Below are positions 1-63,715 of a DNA stretch of 64,000 bases, in pieces. Source of the stretch: Ficedula albicollis (Eukaryota; Chordata; Aves; Passeriformes; Muscicapidae); the NCBI RefSeq assembly GCF_000247815.1, contig NC_021673.1, forward strand, positions 1,200,514 to 1,264,513, written 5' to 3'. The notes under the pieces are model-generated. The model had not been told where the DNA came from, did not search any database, and saw nothing but the letters and a program-made list of their open reading frames with translations. Both the position numbers and the translations under genes were made by a program. The number at the start of each line of letters is the position of its first letter. Position 1 is the first letter of the stretch.

Positions 1-824
1 TGCCTCATGCCAAGGAATATCAAATCCACATCGGAGCTGCTTCCAGCCCTGGAGCCCAGCTCAGAACATCTCTGCCCACTCATGGGAGAGGTTTTATCCA
101 GCACAGAGAACTGGGGGAAGCCAGAACTCCAGACACTGTCCAGAGCCCAGCAGAGCACTCAGCAGGACTCCAGAAAATGAACAAAAATAGCTGAAGATTT
201 CTATTTTATTGTTTGAAATCCTCCTGGAGTGGGGCACAAACACAACGAGTGTTTTCCCTGCTCTCTGTGCCCTTTTCCCATCAATCCAGCAAGATTTAGG
301 ATTATTTGGGAGTCATCTCCCATCTCAGGGTACCTGAACTGTGCCCCAGGTGTGATGAGTACAATGAGACCCAGGTGATCCCAGGAAATCACATTCCTAT
401 CCCAAAGCTCTGGGTTGGTTTGGGAACTGCCAGTTGAGATTGGCTTTGAACCACAAACCCTCCCCTCCAGCCAAATTTGCACCCAGTAAAGGGGGAAATT
501 AAATGCTGAATTAAGTTATTTAAATAAGTTTTGGGGGTTTGTTTTGGAGGGACAGTTTGGAAAAAAGAATTGAAGTGTGGGAAAAGCCTCCCAGAAGAAA
601 ATCCCAGCTCTAAACCATCCCAAACCTCCTACAGAGCAAAGAGCAGCCAGTGACGATTCCTGTCAGCACTGAGGGAAGAAAAACCAGGATCAGGAGATTT
701 ATCAAAGTCCATTAAAAGCCTTGACAGCAAATTAGTTTGGAGTTAATCACTCAGTGAAGCACACCCAAAGGATCTGTGTCTCAGCAACGTTTGTTTGATG
801 TCTCTGAGATTTAAATGGCCAAGC

Positions 825-970
825 AGGACCTGGGAACACCAAAGAGGACTTGGAAACACCAAGGAGGACCTGGAAACATCAAATAGGACCTGGAAACATC
901 AAATAGGACCTGGAAACACCAAGGAGGACCTGGAATCACCAAGGAGGACTTGGAATCACCAAGGAGGACG
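825..970. repeat. 20 bp minisatellite, about 7 copies
   Basis: Units of the type AGGACCTGGAAACAYCAARK repeat with exact 20 bp spacing and a few substitutions. Not coding. Confidence 0.85.
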
Positions 971-1772
971 TGTGAAAGAACCCAACCCATAAAGGAGGTT
1001 TCTCAACTTTTTGAAACATCAGAACCTGAAATTAAAAACCCTTTCAGCCACTGAGTTTGTCAAGACAACCAAGAGGAATAAAAGCTTTGGAGATCTTCCC
1101 TCTCTCTGTGGATTTTCACGGTTTAAAAAGTGGAAAATCCTTCCCAGCGCTGTGGATGTTCCCTGACCTCCAGCTGATTGCCCACAGAGAATCAAAGCCA
1201 ACCTCTGGCTGAAAAATTCGATTCTGGGAGATCTTTGTGAACTCTTTTGGCCACAGAACAAGACAAGGAGCAGAGCTGAGGAATGATGAGGGGTAGGACA
1301 AGACATGATCTCATCTGAACCCGGACCAAGGAGAATGGAGGAGGCAGAAAAACAATTGTCTGCACTTACCCAGGAGAAGTAAAACTGCTGCCAAAAGGCA
1401 TCCCAAAGAAATTAAAGGAAGATTAAACAGCTGTTAAATCCCAGAAAAGAGCAGGATCATAGAGCAAGGAATCAGGAGAACTCTGCTGCTGTGGATGGGA
1501 ATAGAAGAGGAACAACAGAGGAAGCTGCCAGGGGTGAGATTCCCTGTCCAAGCCCAACGTGTGGCTCTGGAGGAGAGGACACAGATCCAGAGGATTCCAG
1601 GGAGATTCCAAGTGAGCCAGTCAGCTGGGACACTGCAGGCCACAGCTTGCCTTGGAGCTCCAGAGCGTTGCCAGATGTTTTCTAGGATGAGAGGAAAACG
1701 GGTACAGATCTGACACGAAGGAGGAGGGAAAACGAGGGGAAAAAAAAAAATAAAAAAAGGAACAGCTCTTTT

Positions 1773-1890
1773 GGATCTTTGCCTCCTCCTTGAAGTGAAC
1801 TTGAGAAAGTTTCTTGGCTGTTTTTCCAAGGGGATCTTTGCCTCCTCCTTGAAGTGAACTTGGGAAAGTTTCTTGGCTGTTTTTCCAAGG
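1773..1890. repeat. 59 bp direct duplication
   Basis: Two adjacent copies (1773-1831, 1832-1890) starting GGATCTTTGCCTCC differ at very few positions, so the duplication is recent. Confidence 0.85.
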
Positions 1891-2050
1891 TGGAAAGGGT
1901 TTGGAGCAACCTGGGATAGTGGAAGGTGTCCCTGCCCATGGAATGAGATGGGCTTTAAGGTCCTTTCCAAGCCAGCTCATTCTGGGATGATTCCATGATC
2001 ACAATTCCATGGTCACAATTCCATGATCACAATTCCATGACAACAGTTCC
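1890..2050 (+). mobile_element. CR1 LINE 3' end with terminal short repeat
   Basis: The sequence TTTGGAGCAACCTGGGATAG and the following TGTCCCTGCCCATGG are the CR1 3' end. After it, ATTCCATG-type octamers repeat to 2050, the usual CR1 terminal repeat, here expanded. Confidence 0.8.
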
Positions 2051-2670
2051 ATGCTATCCCATGCTGGATCTGAGGCAGGATGGGCACAAGCCCTGCCATT
2101 CCTGCAGGATTTGTGGAGGAATCCTGAACAATCCCTTCCAAGCTTTGTGTTTCCTGTGGCCCTTGGGGCTGTGTTTCCACAGGAAAATCCCACAGGAGAG
2201 GAACTGTCATTCCAGGTGGACTCAGACCTCTGGGGACAAACTCCTTGGGAAATGTCCTCAGTCCTGCTCTGAATCCAGAGGCTCTGGCTAAGCTCCAACT
2301 GGATCATTCTCTTTGTCCTTCCAGGGCAAATCCCAACCCAAAATTGGGGCTTCTCCTCTCGTCCCAGACATCCCAGCTCTGATTCTTCCTCACTAAAATC
2401 CAGAGATGACCCTGATACCAGATCCTGACCCATACCCTCTATCAAGAATTTGGGATCAGCCCAGGGATGATGGGAACACTGAGGCAAACAGATCCTGCTG
2501 GGCCTTAGCAGCAGTTTTCCCTCTGTGTTGGAGTCAGCATTATCCCAATTTTTGCATGGAATGTTGCTCATGCACAGGAACATCCAGGAAAGAAAAAAAA
2601 TCTATCTATGATTTGCAATTCAAAGGATTTAAAAAAAAAAAATCCCTCTCCACAACCCCAATGCCTGAAA

Positions 2671-2706
2671 TTTAATATCTACATTTAGCAACAGGTTTGA
2701 TTTATT
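2671..2706 (-). terminator. Candidate polyadenylation signals for PTH1R
   Basis: Minus-strand AATAAA at 2701-2706 and ATTAAA at 2671-2676 are the nearest canonical hexamers I found below the stop, implying a 3' UTR of about 1.8 kb. A nearer non-canonical signal is possible. No transcript evidence. Confidence 0.3.
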
Positions 2707-3430
2707 TCAATCCTAAATTAATCCAGTGTTGAATTCATTTCAGTGAGAGCTGAGTTTTAGGAGGGGGGGTTATGTTTGTTTATAAATAAATTTATGGCTT
2801 TTGCTGATTCCTTGAATTTCTGAGGGACTGTCCAATGTTCTCAGTCTTGAGTAATAAACACAAGCAAAGAGTGAGTCACTGGCTGGGGTTTTTTTTGGTA
2901 TTTTTGATTTGCTCCAGCAGTGAAATGATAACTCAGAAATGTCTTCGAGCCAGAAAATCAGGAGGGGTAGAAGAAGAGAGCAGGAAAATGGATTAATTAT
3001 TGAAAAGTTGATATTTTGATTACTCTTGTTTGGTGGGAAATGGTTACGATGAGGTTTGACTTCTTTTGACGAGGTGAAACAAGAAAAGAACATCACAAAT
3101 AAATATTGGCCTCAGGGATTCTGTGCCCTGCAATAGATGGAGAGGAGCTCCAGCTCCTGCCAGAACCTCACAGCCACCACATCCCCCACCGGGTTGGAAC
3201 CCAAACCTCAGCCATGCCAAAGGGAGGAGATTTTTCCCTGGATTCCACTGGGATTTGGCCTGAGAGGGTGATAAAGGTGTGGGACACAAAGTCAGGATCC
3301 CACCTGCTCTTCCTGACCTCCTTCGGAGTCTGAGGAAATTAATCCTTAATTAGCCCTCAGAAGAACAGCTGGTTGCTGCTGGTGGAGTCTTGCTCCTCAT
3401 TAGGGTTTGGATTAATTGTTCAGAGAGACA

Positions 3431-3572
3431 TCCCTGGCAGTGTCCAAGGCTGGACTGGGCAGGGCTTGGAGCACCCTGGGACAGTAGGAGGTGTCCCTGC
3501 TCATGGCAGGGGTTGGAGTGAGGTGACCTTTAAGGTCCCTTCCAACCCAACCCACTCCAGAATTCCACGACC
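3431..3572 (+). mobile_element. CR1 LINE 3' fragment
   Basis: Matches the CR1 3' end: TGTCCAAGGC, GGGCTTGGAGCACCCTGGGA, GGTGTCCCTGCTCATGG and TAAGGTCCCTTCCAACC in order. Confidence 0.8.
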
Positions 3573-4478
3573 CTGTGGAACGGGACGTTCAGAGCGCAGA
3601 GTGAGGAACAATTCCCAGTTTGAAGCAGCTTTCCAGGAGCACCCACACAAAGGGAGGGCTGAGTTGTCCACCCTGGGCACTGATTTTAGCCACAAGCACC
3701 CCCTGGGATGTGCAAATTCTGTGCCCTTGGTGGTTCCCTCTCCGCCACCCCTCTGGAAGAACGGGAATGCTGCACATTCCATTAGCCACATCCCACCCTA
3801 AAACTGTTCCTGCCTTGCTCCCAGGACTCAGGGAAAGGAGAGGACAATCCCTGCCTGCACCCACGAGCTGCTCACCCTCCCCACCCCAGAGGAGCATTTT
3901 GCCAAGGAGTGACAATTCCCAAGGGAAGAAGAACCGGGGACTGGTCGTACCCAACAGATCAGGGGCCTTTCCCAGCCCTGTGCGTGTCACCAGGCAGATC
4001 CACAGGCAGAGAACAAACCAAACCCAAGCCACTGACCCCCAGGGTGGCTTGTCCCCTCCCAGGACGGTGGCACCACACCCTCCCTGCTCCCTCTTGCTTT
4101 CCTGGGGGACATTCCCATCCTCCTTGGCCGCCCACGCTCTCCAAGGGATCCAAGGACCACGCTGGGCTTTGCAGCCCTTCCTGGCGAGCCCCCAGCATCT
4201 CTGGTGTCCAGCAGGTCTGGAGAGCTCTGTTATCTGTTATTCATGGACGGGATCACCCACCAGCCACGTTGGTGGCTCACTTGTTTTTTTTTTTTTTTTT
4301 TTTTTTCCCTCCTCTCCCAAATAACTTAATCTCTCATTCCACAGAGCAAAGAAACTGCATGGAAACCCTTTGAATCCGCCGGGTCTTTTCCCACTAAATG
4401 CTCTCCAGGAACCTTTTTCATCCTTTGGCCGATTTGTTGGTTTTTTTGGGGTTTTTTTTTGCCTCCTTTTCCCCCTCT

Positions 4479-55225
<50,747 letters not shown>

Positions 55226-55589
55226 CTGCGGGGGAGTGGGGGGGGGGCAGAGAGGTCAGCCTCCGGTCCCAGACCCCCGAATTCCTCAGCCTCGCCCTGG
55301 GGGTGCCAGTTCGCCCTGCAGCTGTGTCCCAGAGTTACCAGCCCGGGATGGGGCAGAGGGAGCACAGGCTGGCAGTGATCCCACTGGGCACATCGCAGCA
55401 GTTTCGGGATGGAGCATCCCAGATTGCAGGCGTGAGGTGCTGTCCAGCAGGAAAACACTCCTAGCAAATAATTTAATGCCAAGGACTCCTCTCCTCTTAG
55501 GAATTACAACCTGCCCTTCATGCAGATTTCATCCACAGGCATCAGGATCCATAAAATCCTGCCTGAATCCCAGGAATGACAGCATCTCC

Positions 55590-55905
55590 CCAGCCTCTGC
55601 TCCAGGGAGAGCTCAGAGCCCCTGGCAGGGCCTGAAGGGGCTCCAGGAGAGCTGGAGGGGGATTGGAGACAAGGGATGGAGGGACAGGGCACAGGGAATG
55701 GCTCCCACTGCCAGAGGGCAGGGATGGGTGGGATATTGGGAAGGGATTCCTGGCTGGGATGGAATTCCCAGAGCAGCTGTGGCTGCCTCTGGATCCCTGG
55801 CAGTGCCCAAGGGCAGGCTGGAGCAGCCTGGGGCAGTGGAAGATGGGGGTTTGCAATGGGATCATCCTTCAGATCCCTTCCAACCAACCCATTCCACCAT
55901 TTCCC
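55590..55905 (+). mobile_element. CR1 LINE 3' end
   Basis: CTCCAGGGAGAGCTCAGAGC, GGGACAGGGCACAGGGAATG, AGCTGTGGCTGCCTCTGGAT and TCAGATCCCTTCCAACCAAC. Confidence 0.85.
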
Positions 55906-56586
55906 TGCACTCCCCAAGCCACCCCTATCCCAAATCCAGGTTCCTTCCCTCCTTTCCAGTTCCCTCCCTTTGCCCAGCCAGTAACAGGATCCAGCTGGGG
56001 GCCAATTAACTCCCGACAAAAAACTCCCTCCGAATGACACAACGAGGGTTAACGAATCCCAGCTCCCAAATAACCCCGGATTCCATTTCCCAGGGAGAGG
56101 AACGGGGGCAAGGCACTCTCAGCTGTGGAGTTAAATCTGATAAGGGGCTGGGAGTAAAACAGGAGTTGGATTTTCTTGTCCTTGGAACAAATCCCAAGCG
56201 GGAGTCGCTTCCAAACCGCGTCCACGTTAATGGGAACAATTCCAGCCCTTCCCAGATGTTTGGCCTGTCCACATTTGGAGGCAGCATCCCTCATTTCCAT
56301 CCCTCATTTCAGCTTGGATTGGGAACAGGAGGCTCGGGGTCAGCTCCTGCTGCTGCTCCGTGCAAAGCCGGAGGAGTTAGGCTGGGCTTAGAGGGATGGG
56401 AGCTCAGCAATTCCCAGGGATTCATCCCAGGCACGCTCAGCTCCTCTGGCTGTGCTTGGAGGGATGCACAGAAAACACCTTTTGATTCCCAGAATTAAAA
56501 GGGGGGAAAAAAAAAAAATCTCCAAGAGCTGGGCAGAGACAGAGCTCCGAGCTCAGCTCAGGTTTGATTTTCTAAATTGCCTAATC

Positions 56587-56795
56587 CTTAAAAAAACCCA
56601 CCAAAACTGACCTCAGATTCCCTCCTCTCCTCCCAAAAAGTGGTTTAAATGATTAAAAAAACCCACCAAAACTGACCCCAGATTCCCTCCTCTCCTCCCA
56701 AAAAATGGTTTAGATGATTAAAAAAAAATCCACCAAATCTGACCCCAGATTCCCTCCTCTCCTCCCAAAAAGTGGTTTAAATGATAAAAAAAACC
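56587..56795. repeat. Three copies of a 65 bp unit
   Basis: AAAACTGACCTCAGATTCCC, AAAACTGACCCCAGATTCCC and AAATCTGACCCCAGATTCCC begin similar segments about 65 bp apart. Confidence 0.85.
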
Positions 56796-56960
56796 TATTT
56801 TTGTGTGTTTCCCCTTGGTCAAATTGATTGAAATGTGAATGTAAATAAATTTATGGATTAAAACAGGTTTTCACTGATTCCTGGCGTTTGAAGGCATCAG
56901 CTCTGAAAAGCTTTTGGGAAAACTGTGGAGTGGTGCTGGAAAAATCCCATTAAACATCCA

Positions 56961-57078
56961 GGGAAAGCCAGGCTGGGAGCTGAGAGTTCAGAATTTGGTA
57001 TTTCCCTCTATCCCAACCCGGGAAAGCCAGGCTGGGAGCTGAGAGTTCAGAATTTGGTATTTCCCTCTATCCCAACCC
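56961..57078. repeat. 59 bp direct duplication
   Basis: Copies 56961-57019 and 57020-57078 starting GGGAAAGCCAGGCTGGGAGC are nearly identical. Confidence 0.9.
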
Positions 57079-59797
57079 CTTGTGGGGACATTTCAGTGCC
57101 TCCCTGGGGATTGAGGATTATCCAACCCTGGAATCCTCAGATTTGGGATCAAGTGACAGCAGCTGGCACAGCACGAACACCCAGAGCTCAAAAACCCAGA
57201 GCACCTTTGGATTTCCACCTGCTGGAGAAATTTCAACTCCCTAACTGCACATTTTCCTGGAAAAAAAAAATCTGATTTTTTTTTTTTTTGTTTTATTTTC
57301 CTCCCAAAAATCTGATTTTTTTTTTTTTTTTTGATTTTCCTGCCCTGGATCTCCTGATTTTAAGGCAGAGTTTCCCTGCTTCTCTTCCCAGCCCAGCTGC
57401 CCAAGGTTAAAGGAATCTGCAGGAATATTTTCCTTGTGATAACTTCCTGATCCGAGGCACATTTGGTTCTGGCTGGGCAAAGCTTTCCCTTGGAAAAACA
57501 ATCCCAACACCTGATCCAAAAAAAATTCCGGGGGTGGGGGGGACAGCCTTGCTAAAACCATTAGGAGTGGTTTGTGCCAATTTTTGGGGAATCTGGAGAT
57601 TCCCAGGCAGGAAAAGAAGCAGCTTCACTTCCAGGAGTGCCCAGGTGGGGCTTCAGGATTTGGGAATGTTTGGGAAAGGGCTGGGAACGAAGCAGCTGCT
57701 GCTTTGGAGGGGATCTGGATCCTTTTGGATGGAGAAAACCAGGGGTGGAGGTCTGTAGGACACAGAGAAAAGAGGGAAATTAATCCCTAATTTGCAGGAT
57801 TTGAGACTCAGATGAAAAGAACAGGGATTGAAAAATCCCAACAAATCCCAACTGGGATCAGCCAAATGGACAAAGCTCCAATCCAGCAGGAACAGGGAAA
57901 ATCCAGAGTCTGGACACAAATTCTGGGGGCAGGAATGTCCTAAACTGCTGCTGCCCCAAAGCTGGGAGGTGTCACCTTTTTCCTAAACTGGCACCTCCTA
58001 GAAATTAGGCTAGGATGGAGAATTGGCCAAAAAAAGGGATATTTTCATCAATATCCAGGGATTTTCCCCTCTTTTTAAGGCCACCTGTGCCATGCTGAGG
58101 ATCCCGAAATCCACATTAATATCCAAAATTTGCTCCAGTCCAGCACCATTTATTCCATTAACTCCCTGCTCAGGAGAATGGAAAAGGAGATAAAAGGCAC
58201 TGGGAATTTTTCATCCCAGTGAATCCCAGAGCCAAAACCTCCTCAAGATTCCCATATTCAACATTTCCCCCCTCTTTCGGCAGGATAGGAATTTATATTA
58301 GAACTGATGTATACCTGCTATTAAAAAAAAAAAAACAAAACAAAAAAAAACCCAAAAAACCAAAAAAAAAACCTCTCATCCTGGTAAAACCATTTAACCA
58401 ACAGAAGAGAATAAATGTAGGATCTATTTTTCCTAATAATTTCTGCCTTGATGAAAAACTGGGAATATCCAGGATGGTTTTTACCAATCTGAGCTATTCC
58501 CTCAGAGCTCATCTTAGAGCTGCCCAGAGCAGCTGGAATTTATTCCATCCTCAAACCAGCCCCTGAAATAAATTGGATCAGCCTTTTTTTGGGATTTCTT
58601 CCCCCACACCCCCTTTTTTCCCCATTAATTGGCCACTCAGGGGCACTGAGAAGATTTTTGAGGATGAATTGTTGCTGGTGGGGAATTCTGTGAGTAAAAG
58701 GAGCATCCAAGGGAAGGCAGAAATTGTCCCAGATGTGTCCAGCTCCCAAATCCAGCTGTTCTGGAGGGAGAGGTCGAGGTTATCCTGTCCCTGCAGACTT
58801 AATCCCCTAAAAATCCCTTTAAAAGCTGCCAGCAAATCCCTTTAAATCACATTTCCCTAAATTTCCTCAGCAGGAAGTCTTGCACTGAGTTTGTTGGAAT
58901 TCAGTTTATCCAAGGAATAGCTTTAACCTGGGGGGATGCAGGAGCCTGGGCACTCCCACGGGCAGTTTTTCCCTCCATTCCTGCAATCCTCCTCTCTCCC
59001 CATTTTCTCTGCTGGAAAATAAAAGTTCCTCGTGGGGAAAAGATCTGGCAATGTCTCTTTTTGTCTGGAGAAAGCAGAAATGGCAAAGGGAAGTGGGACA
59101 CAACAATTTTATCCAGAGGCTGTAAAATCCCAAAATCTCCATTCAATGATGAGATTAAATCTTTTTTTAAAAAAAAGCCAGTTTTGGATTTTTTTTTTAT
59201 TCCTCAACCCAACAGCGAAAGAGCTGTGGGTTATAAAGCAGAATATTCCCGGTGGGAATGTGCTCAGGAAGAGATGCCAGCTTTTCCCAACTCCCAAAAA
59301 AATGGGATTCTCTCCATTTTCCTCTGAACTAAAGAAGAATGAAGGATTCCATGGAGGTGTTAATTGAAAGTTAATTAAAACAGCAATTAAAGGGAAGGGC
59401 TGGCAGTCAACAACTGAAATTAAGCAGGAAGAATTGATTCCTTATTATTTTATAGGAATTCTAGCGAATTCTGCTGATTCTAGTTCGTTAATATCAATAA
59501 TTAATGCACCACTGTCCCATCTCAGATGCTCAAAATTAGGCAAAATTCAGATTATCCATAAAAATCACCAATATTTGGTCTCTTTCCCAAGCCTACACTT
59601 CCAAATCCCTTCGGTTTGCTTCAAAATCCAGCCAATCCCAGCTGTTCCTACAGTGCTTGGGAAAGGAGTTGTTAAAATGCTGATTCCAACATCATTAAAT
59701 GAAATATTATTAAATCATTAAATTCCAGGAATTTAAAGCAAAATTCCCAGTCTTCCTATTATTGGCCTCAAAAACGAGAGGAATCCAAATTTTTGGT

Positions 59798-59852
59798 GGA
59801 AATGGATGATCCTTAAGGTTCCTTCCAACTCCAGCCATTCTGGGATTTAGGT
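59798..59852 (+). mobile_element. CR1 LINE terminal remnant
   Basis: GATGATCCTTAAGGTTCCTT then CCAACTCCAGCCATTCTGGG, the last 50 bp of a CR1. Confidence 0.5.
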
Positions 59853-59937
59853 TCCACTGGTTTATTTGGATTGATTTCCTATGAAGATGCTCCACTGAGG
59901 AAATTCCCACTTTATCTCTGGATCCTCTTCCATCCCT

Positions 59938-60450
59938 GCACTCATGGGGTTTTTCCCACTCATGGAATTCTTCCCACTCATGGAATTTTCCCCTCTCATG
60001 GAATATTTCCCTCTCATGGATTATTTTCTACTCATGGAATTTTTCCAACTCATGGAATATTTCCTACTCATGGAATTCTTCTCACTCATGGAATATTTCC
60101 CTCTCATGGAATATTTTCTACTCATGGAATTTTCTCCTCTCATGGAATATTTCCCACTCATGGAATATTTTCTACTCATGGAATATTTCCCTCTCATGGA
60201 ATGTTTCCCCTCTCATGGAATGTTTCCCATTCATGGAATATTTCCCACTCATGGAATTCTTCTCACTCATGGAATATTTCCCCCTCATGGAATTTTCCCC
60301 TCTCATGGAATATTTCCCACTCATGGAATTCTTCTCACTCATGGAATATTTCCCCCTCATGGAATTTTCCCCTCTCATGGAATATTTCCCACTCATGGAA
60401 TTCTTATCACTCATGGAATATTTTCTACTCATGGAATATTTCCCCCTGGA
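59938..60450. repeat. 18 bp minisatellite, about 28 copies
   Basis: CATGGAATATTTCCCACT-type units, mostly 18 bp, with AATTTTCCCCTCT and AATTCTTCTCACT variants; a 72 bp block recurs in the right half. 18 is a multiple of 3, so two frames stay open, but nothing suggests coding. Confidence 0.93.
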
Positions 60451-61689
60451 GAAGTCCTTGTCCCCCTCATGCCCAACTTTTCAAGCCAAAAGGGACCTGT
60501 GGGGACAATTCCAAGTCTCCTAAGGAAGCAGAGCCAGGATTTGGGATCACCTGTGGCCCCTCCATCGTCCTGCACCTCCCAGCTCTGGGTAAAAACCAGG
60601 AATATCCCTCAAGAGGCAAAACATCCTCAGGATCCACCTGGAATTCTGAGTGATCCTGTCATTCAGATCCTGCACACCTTGGTGACTCCAAGCTCCCTAA
60701 GGAATGTGAAAAGCAGATCCAGCTTTCCTGCCTCAGTTTCCCACTCTCCCAGCAAAGCTTCTCCCCTCTCCCTGCCTTATGCTTTTGTGCTATCCCAAAG
60801 TTTTTGGTCTGTCTGCCTCAGGAGGAGGGGAGGGAAAGCTGGATTTGGGAGCAATGAGCTGGAGGAGCAGGATTGGGAAAAGAGCTCTTGCTCCCAAATT
60901 CCAGTCTTCCCACTGGCAAATTATCCAAAGGTTTGACTGAAATCCCAATGCAGCTTCTCCAGGCCAGGCTGGGATTGGTTCCTTTTTCCCCCCCCTTTCT
61001 TTTCTCCCCCATTTTCCTGGTTTTTCCTCCTTCCAAAGCACCAACCCCTCACCTTCCAGCAGCCCTGACCAGGAATCAACACAGCATCACCCCCTGGCCT
61101 CAGGCAGCCCAGGAATTTTGGGAGGGAGGCAAAACCTTGGCATGACTTCCCTGCTGCAGCTTGGGAGCCTGGGGCAGCACCAATCCTCCAGGTCAGGATA
61201 ACCTGCTCCTTTCCCTGGAGCATTTGTTCAGACACCCTAATCCCAGCAATTCCCTTTTCCACGGGCACAGACCTGGAGAAATTAGAAAGAATCTGGAGGC
61301 AAAACTCTCCTTTTCCCATCCTAGAGGGGCTTGGGGGATGCTGCTGAGATATTTCTGCTGGAATGGTCAATCCCACATCCCTCCCCACTGGCCCAGCAGG
61401 GATTTGGGATTGACTCCTGCCAGGTCACGTCTGCTGGTGGCATTGCAGGGCAGGGAAATGGAGAACCCGTGCCCTGGGAATGCTGTGCCAAGGCTGTGGG
61501 GCAGCTGTGGGCTCTGGGCCACGTTCCCAAAGCTCTGAGTGTGCCAGGAGCCGCAGCCAGGAGCTGGGAAACCTCGGGGAGCTCCCGGTGCCAAGAGCTG
61601 CTCCCTCGGGATCATCCACGGGACGCGCGGGGCAGCACGAGCAGGACAGAGGGCACGTGCCAGGAGAGGCCAGGGACAGCAGGGACAGC

Positions 61690-63230
61690 ATCCAGCAGGG
61701 ACTGGGAATTGTCCCTTGGGATGGGAGCAGCAGGGAAATATTCCAGCAGGGACTGGGAATTGTCCATGGGAGCAGCAGGGACAGGATCCAGCATGGATTG
61801 GGAATTGTCCCTTGGGAGAAGCAGGGAAAGGTTCCAGCATGGATTGGGGATTGTCCATGGGAGCAGCAGGGACAGGTTCTAGAATGGATTGGGAATTGTC
61901 CCTGAGGGTGGGAGCAGCAGGGAAATATTCCAGCAGGGATTGGGAATTGTCCATGGGAGCAGCAGGGAAATATTCCAGCATGGATTGGGAATTGTCCATG
62001 GGAGCAGCAGGGAAATATTCCAGCATGGATTGGGAATTGTCCATGGGAGCAGCAGGGACAGGATCCAGCAGGGACTAGGAATTGTCCCTTGGGATGGGAG
62101 CAGCAGGGAAATATTCCAGCAGGGACCAGGGAAATATTCCAGCATGGATTGGGAATTGTCCATGGGAGCAGCAGGGAAATATTCCAGCATGGATTGGGAA
62201 TTGTCCATGGGAGCAGCAGGGAAATATTCCAGCATGGATTGGGAATTGTCCATGGGAGCAGCAGGGAAATATTCCAGCATGGATTGGGAATTGTCCATGG
62301 GAGCAGCAGGGAAATATTCCAGCATGGATTGGGAATTGTCCATGGGAGCAGCAGGGAAATATTCCAGCATGGATTGGGAATTGTCCATGGGAGCAGCAGG
62401 GAAATATTCCAGCATGGATTGGGAATTGTCCATGGGAGCAGCAGGGAAATATTCCAGCATGGATTGGGAATTGTCCATGGGAGCAGCAGGGACAGGATCC
62501 AGCATGGATTGGGAATTGTCCCTTGGGAGAAGCAGGGAAAGGTTCCAGCATGGATTGGGGATTGTCCATGGGAGCAGCAGGGACAGGTTCTAGAATGGAT
62601 TGGGAATTGTCCCTGAGGGTGGGAGCAGCAGGGAAATATTCCAGCAGGGATTGGGAATTGTCCATGGGAGCAGCAGGGAAATATTCCAGCATGGATTGGG
62701 AATTGTCCATGGGAGCAGCAGGGAAATATTCCAGCATGGATTGGGAATTGTCCATGGGAGCAGCAGGGAAATATTCCAGCATGGATTGGGAATTGTCCAT
62801 GGGAGCAGCAGGGAAATATTCCAGCATGGATTGGGAATTGTCCATGGGAGCAGCAGGGAAATATTCCAGCATGGATTGGGAATTGTCCATGGGAGCAGCA
62901 GGGAAATATTCCAGCATGGATTGGGAATTGTCCATGGGAGCAGCAGGGAAATATTCCAGCATGGATTGGGAATTGTCCATGGGAGCAGCAGGGAAATATT
63001 CCAGCATGGATTGGGAATTGTCCATGGGAGCAGCAGGGAAAGGTTCCAGCACAGATTGGGAATTGTCCCTCAGGATGGGAGCAGCAGGGAAATATTCCAG
63101 CATGGATTGGGAATTGTCCATGGGAGCAGCAGGGAAATATTCCAGCACAGATTGGGAATTGTCCCTCAGGATGGGAGCAGCAGGGAAATATTCCAGCATG
63201 GACTGGGAATTGTCCCGTGGGATGGGACAG
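61690..63230. repeat. 45 bp minisatellite, about 33 copies
   Basis: Unit GGAGCAGCAGGGAAATATTC then CAGCATGGATTGGGAATTGTCCATG, exactly 45 bp in most of the array. A block carrying variants (GGTTCTAGAATGG and CCTGAGGGT) occurs twice 720 bp apart, equal to 16 units. The long open frames on both strands follow from the 45 bp period. Confidence 0.95.
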
Positions 63231-63587
63231 GGACAGGCTCCAGCACGGACTGGGCAGGGAATTGTCTCTCAGGCTGGAGTGCTGTGGTGGGGTGGGGCTG
63301 TCCCCATGCATTCCCACCAAGGAGCTCCATACCCTTAAATGTGGAGGTCGGGGCAGGAAAAGGAGGGTTTCCAGAGGGGTTCCCAGGCTCCTCCTGGCCT
63401 GGATGTCACCCCAACAAGGCTGAGGTCGCTGAGGCTGTTCCCTGGCTGAGGCTGGAGCATCCCTGCAGCACTGGGAAGATCCCAGTTCTGGATCTTACCC
63501 AGGGCAGGAATCCCAGCCACAGGCAGGGAATCACATTTGGGAAAGGAGCTGTGGGTTTGCATTGGAGAATCCAAACATCCAGCACCA

Positions 63588-63715
63588 GCATGGGATGGCT
63601 TGGCTTGGGAGGGACCTCAAGGATGATCCAGTTCCATCCCTGCCATGGACAGGGACAATTCCCACCATCCCAGGATGCTCCAAGCCCTGCCCAGCCTGGC
63701 CTTGGACTCCTCCTG
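63588..63715 (-). mobile_element. CR1 LINE 3' end
   Basis: ATGGCTTGGCTTGGGAGGGA, GCCATGGACAGGGACAATTC and CCAAGCCCTGCCCAGCCTGG. Confidence 0.85.

Larger units (their letters stand above)
1..4478. other. 3' flank and 3' UTR side of PTH1R
   Basis: No second gene is recognisable. The stretch holds a 20 bp tandem array, a 59 bp duplication, two CR1 3' ends, the candidate polyadenylation signals and a 24-base T run near 4283-4306 (an A run in gene orientation). In mammals CCDC12 lies beyond this end; none of its exons was recognised here. Confidence 0.6.

Noticed and set aside
61690..63230. CRISPR-like regular repeat spacing
   Set aside because: Units abut each other with no unique spacers, and the genome is avian. 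The 18 bp array at 59938-60450 fails for the same reason.
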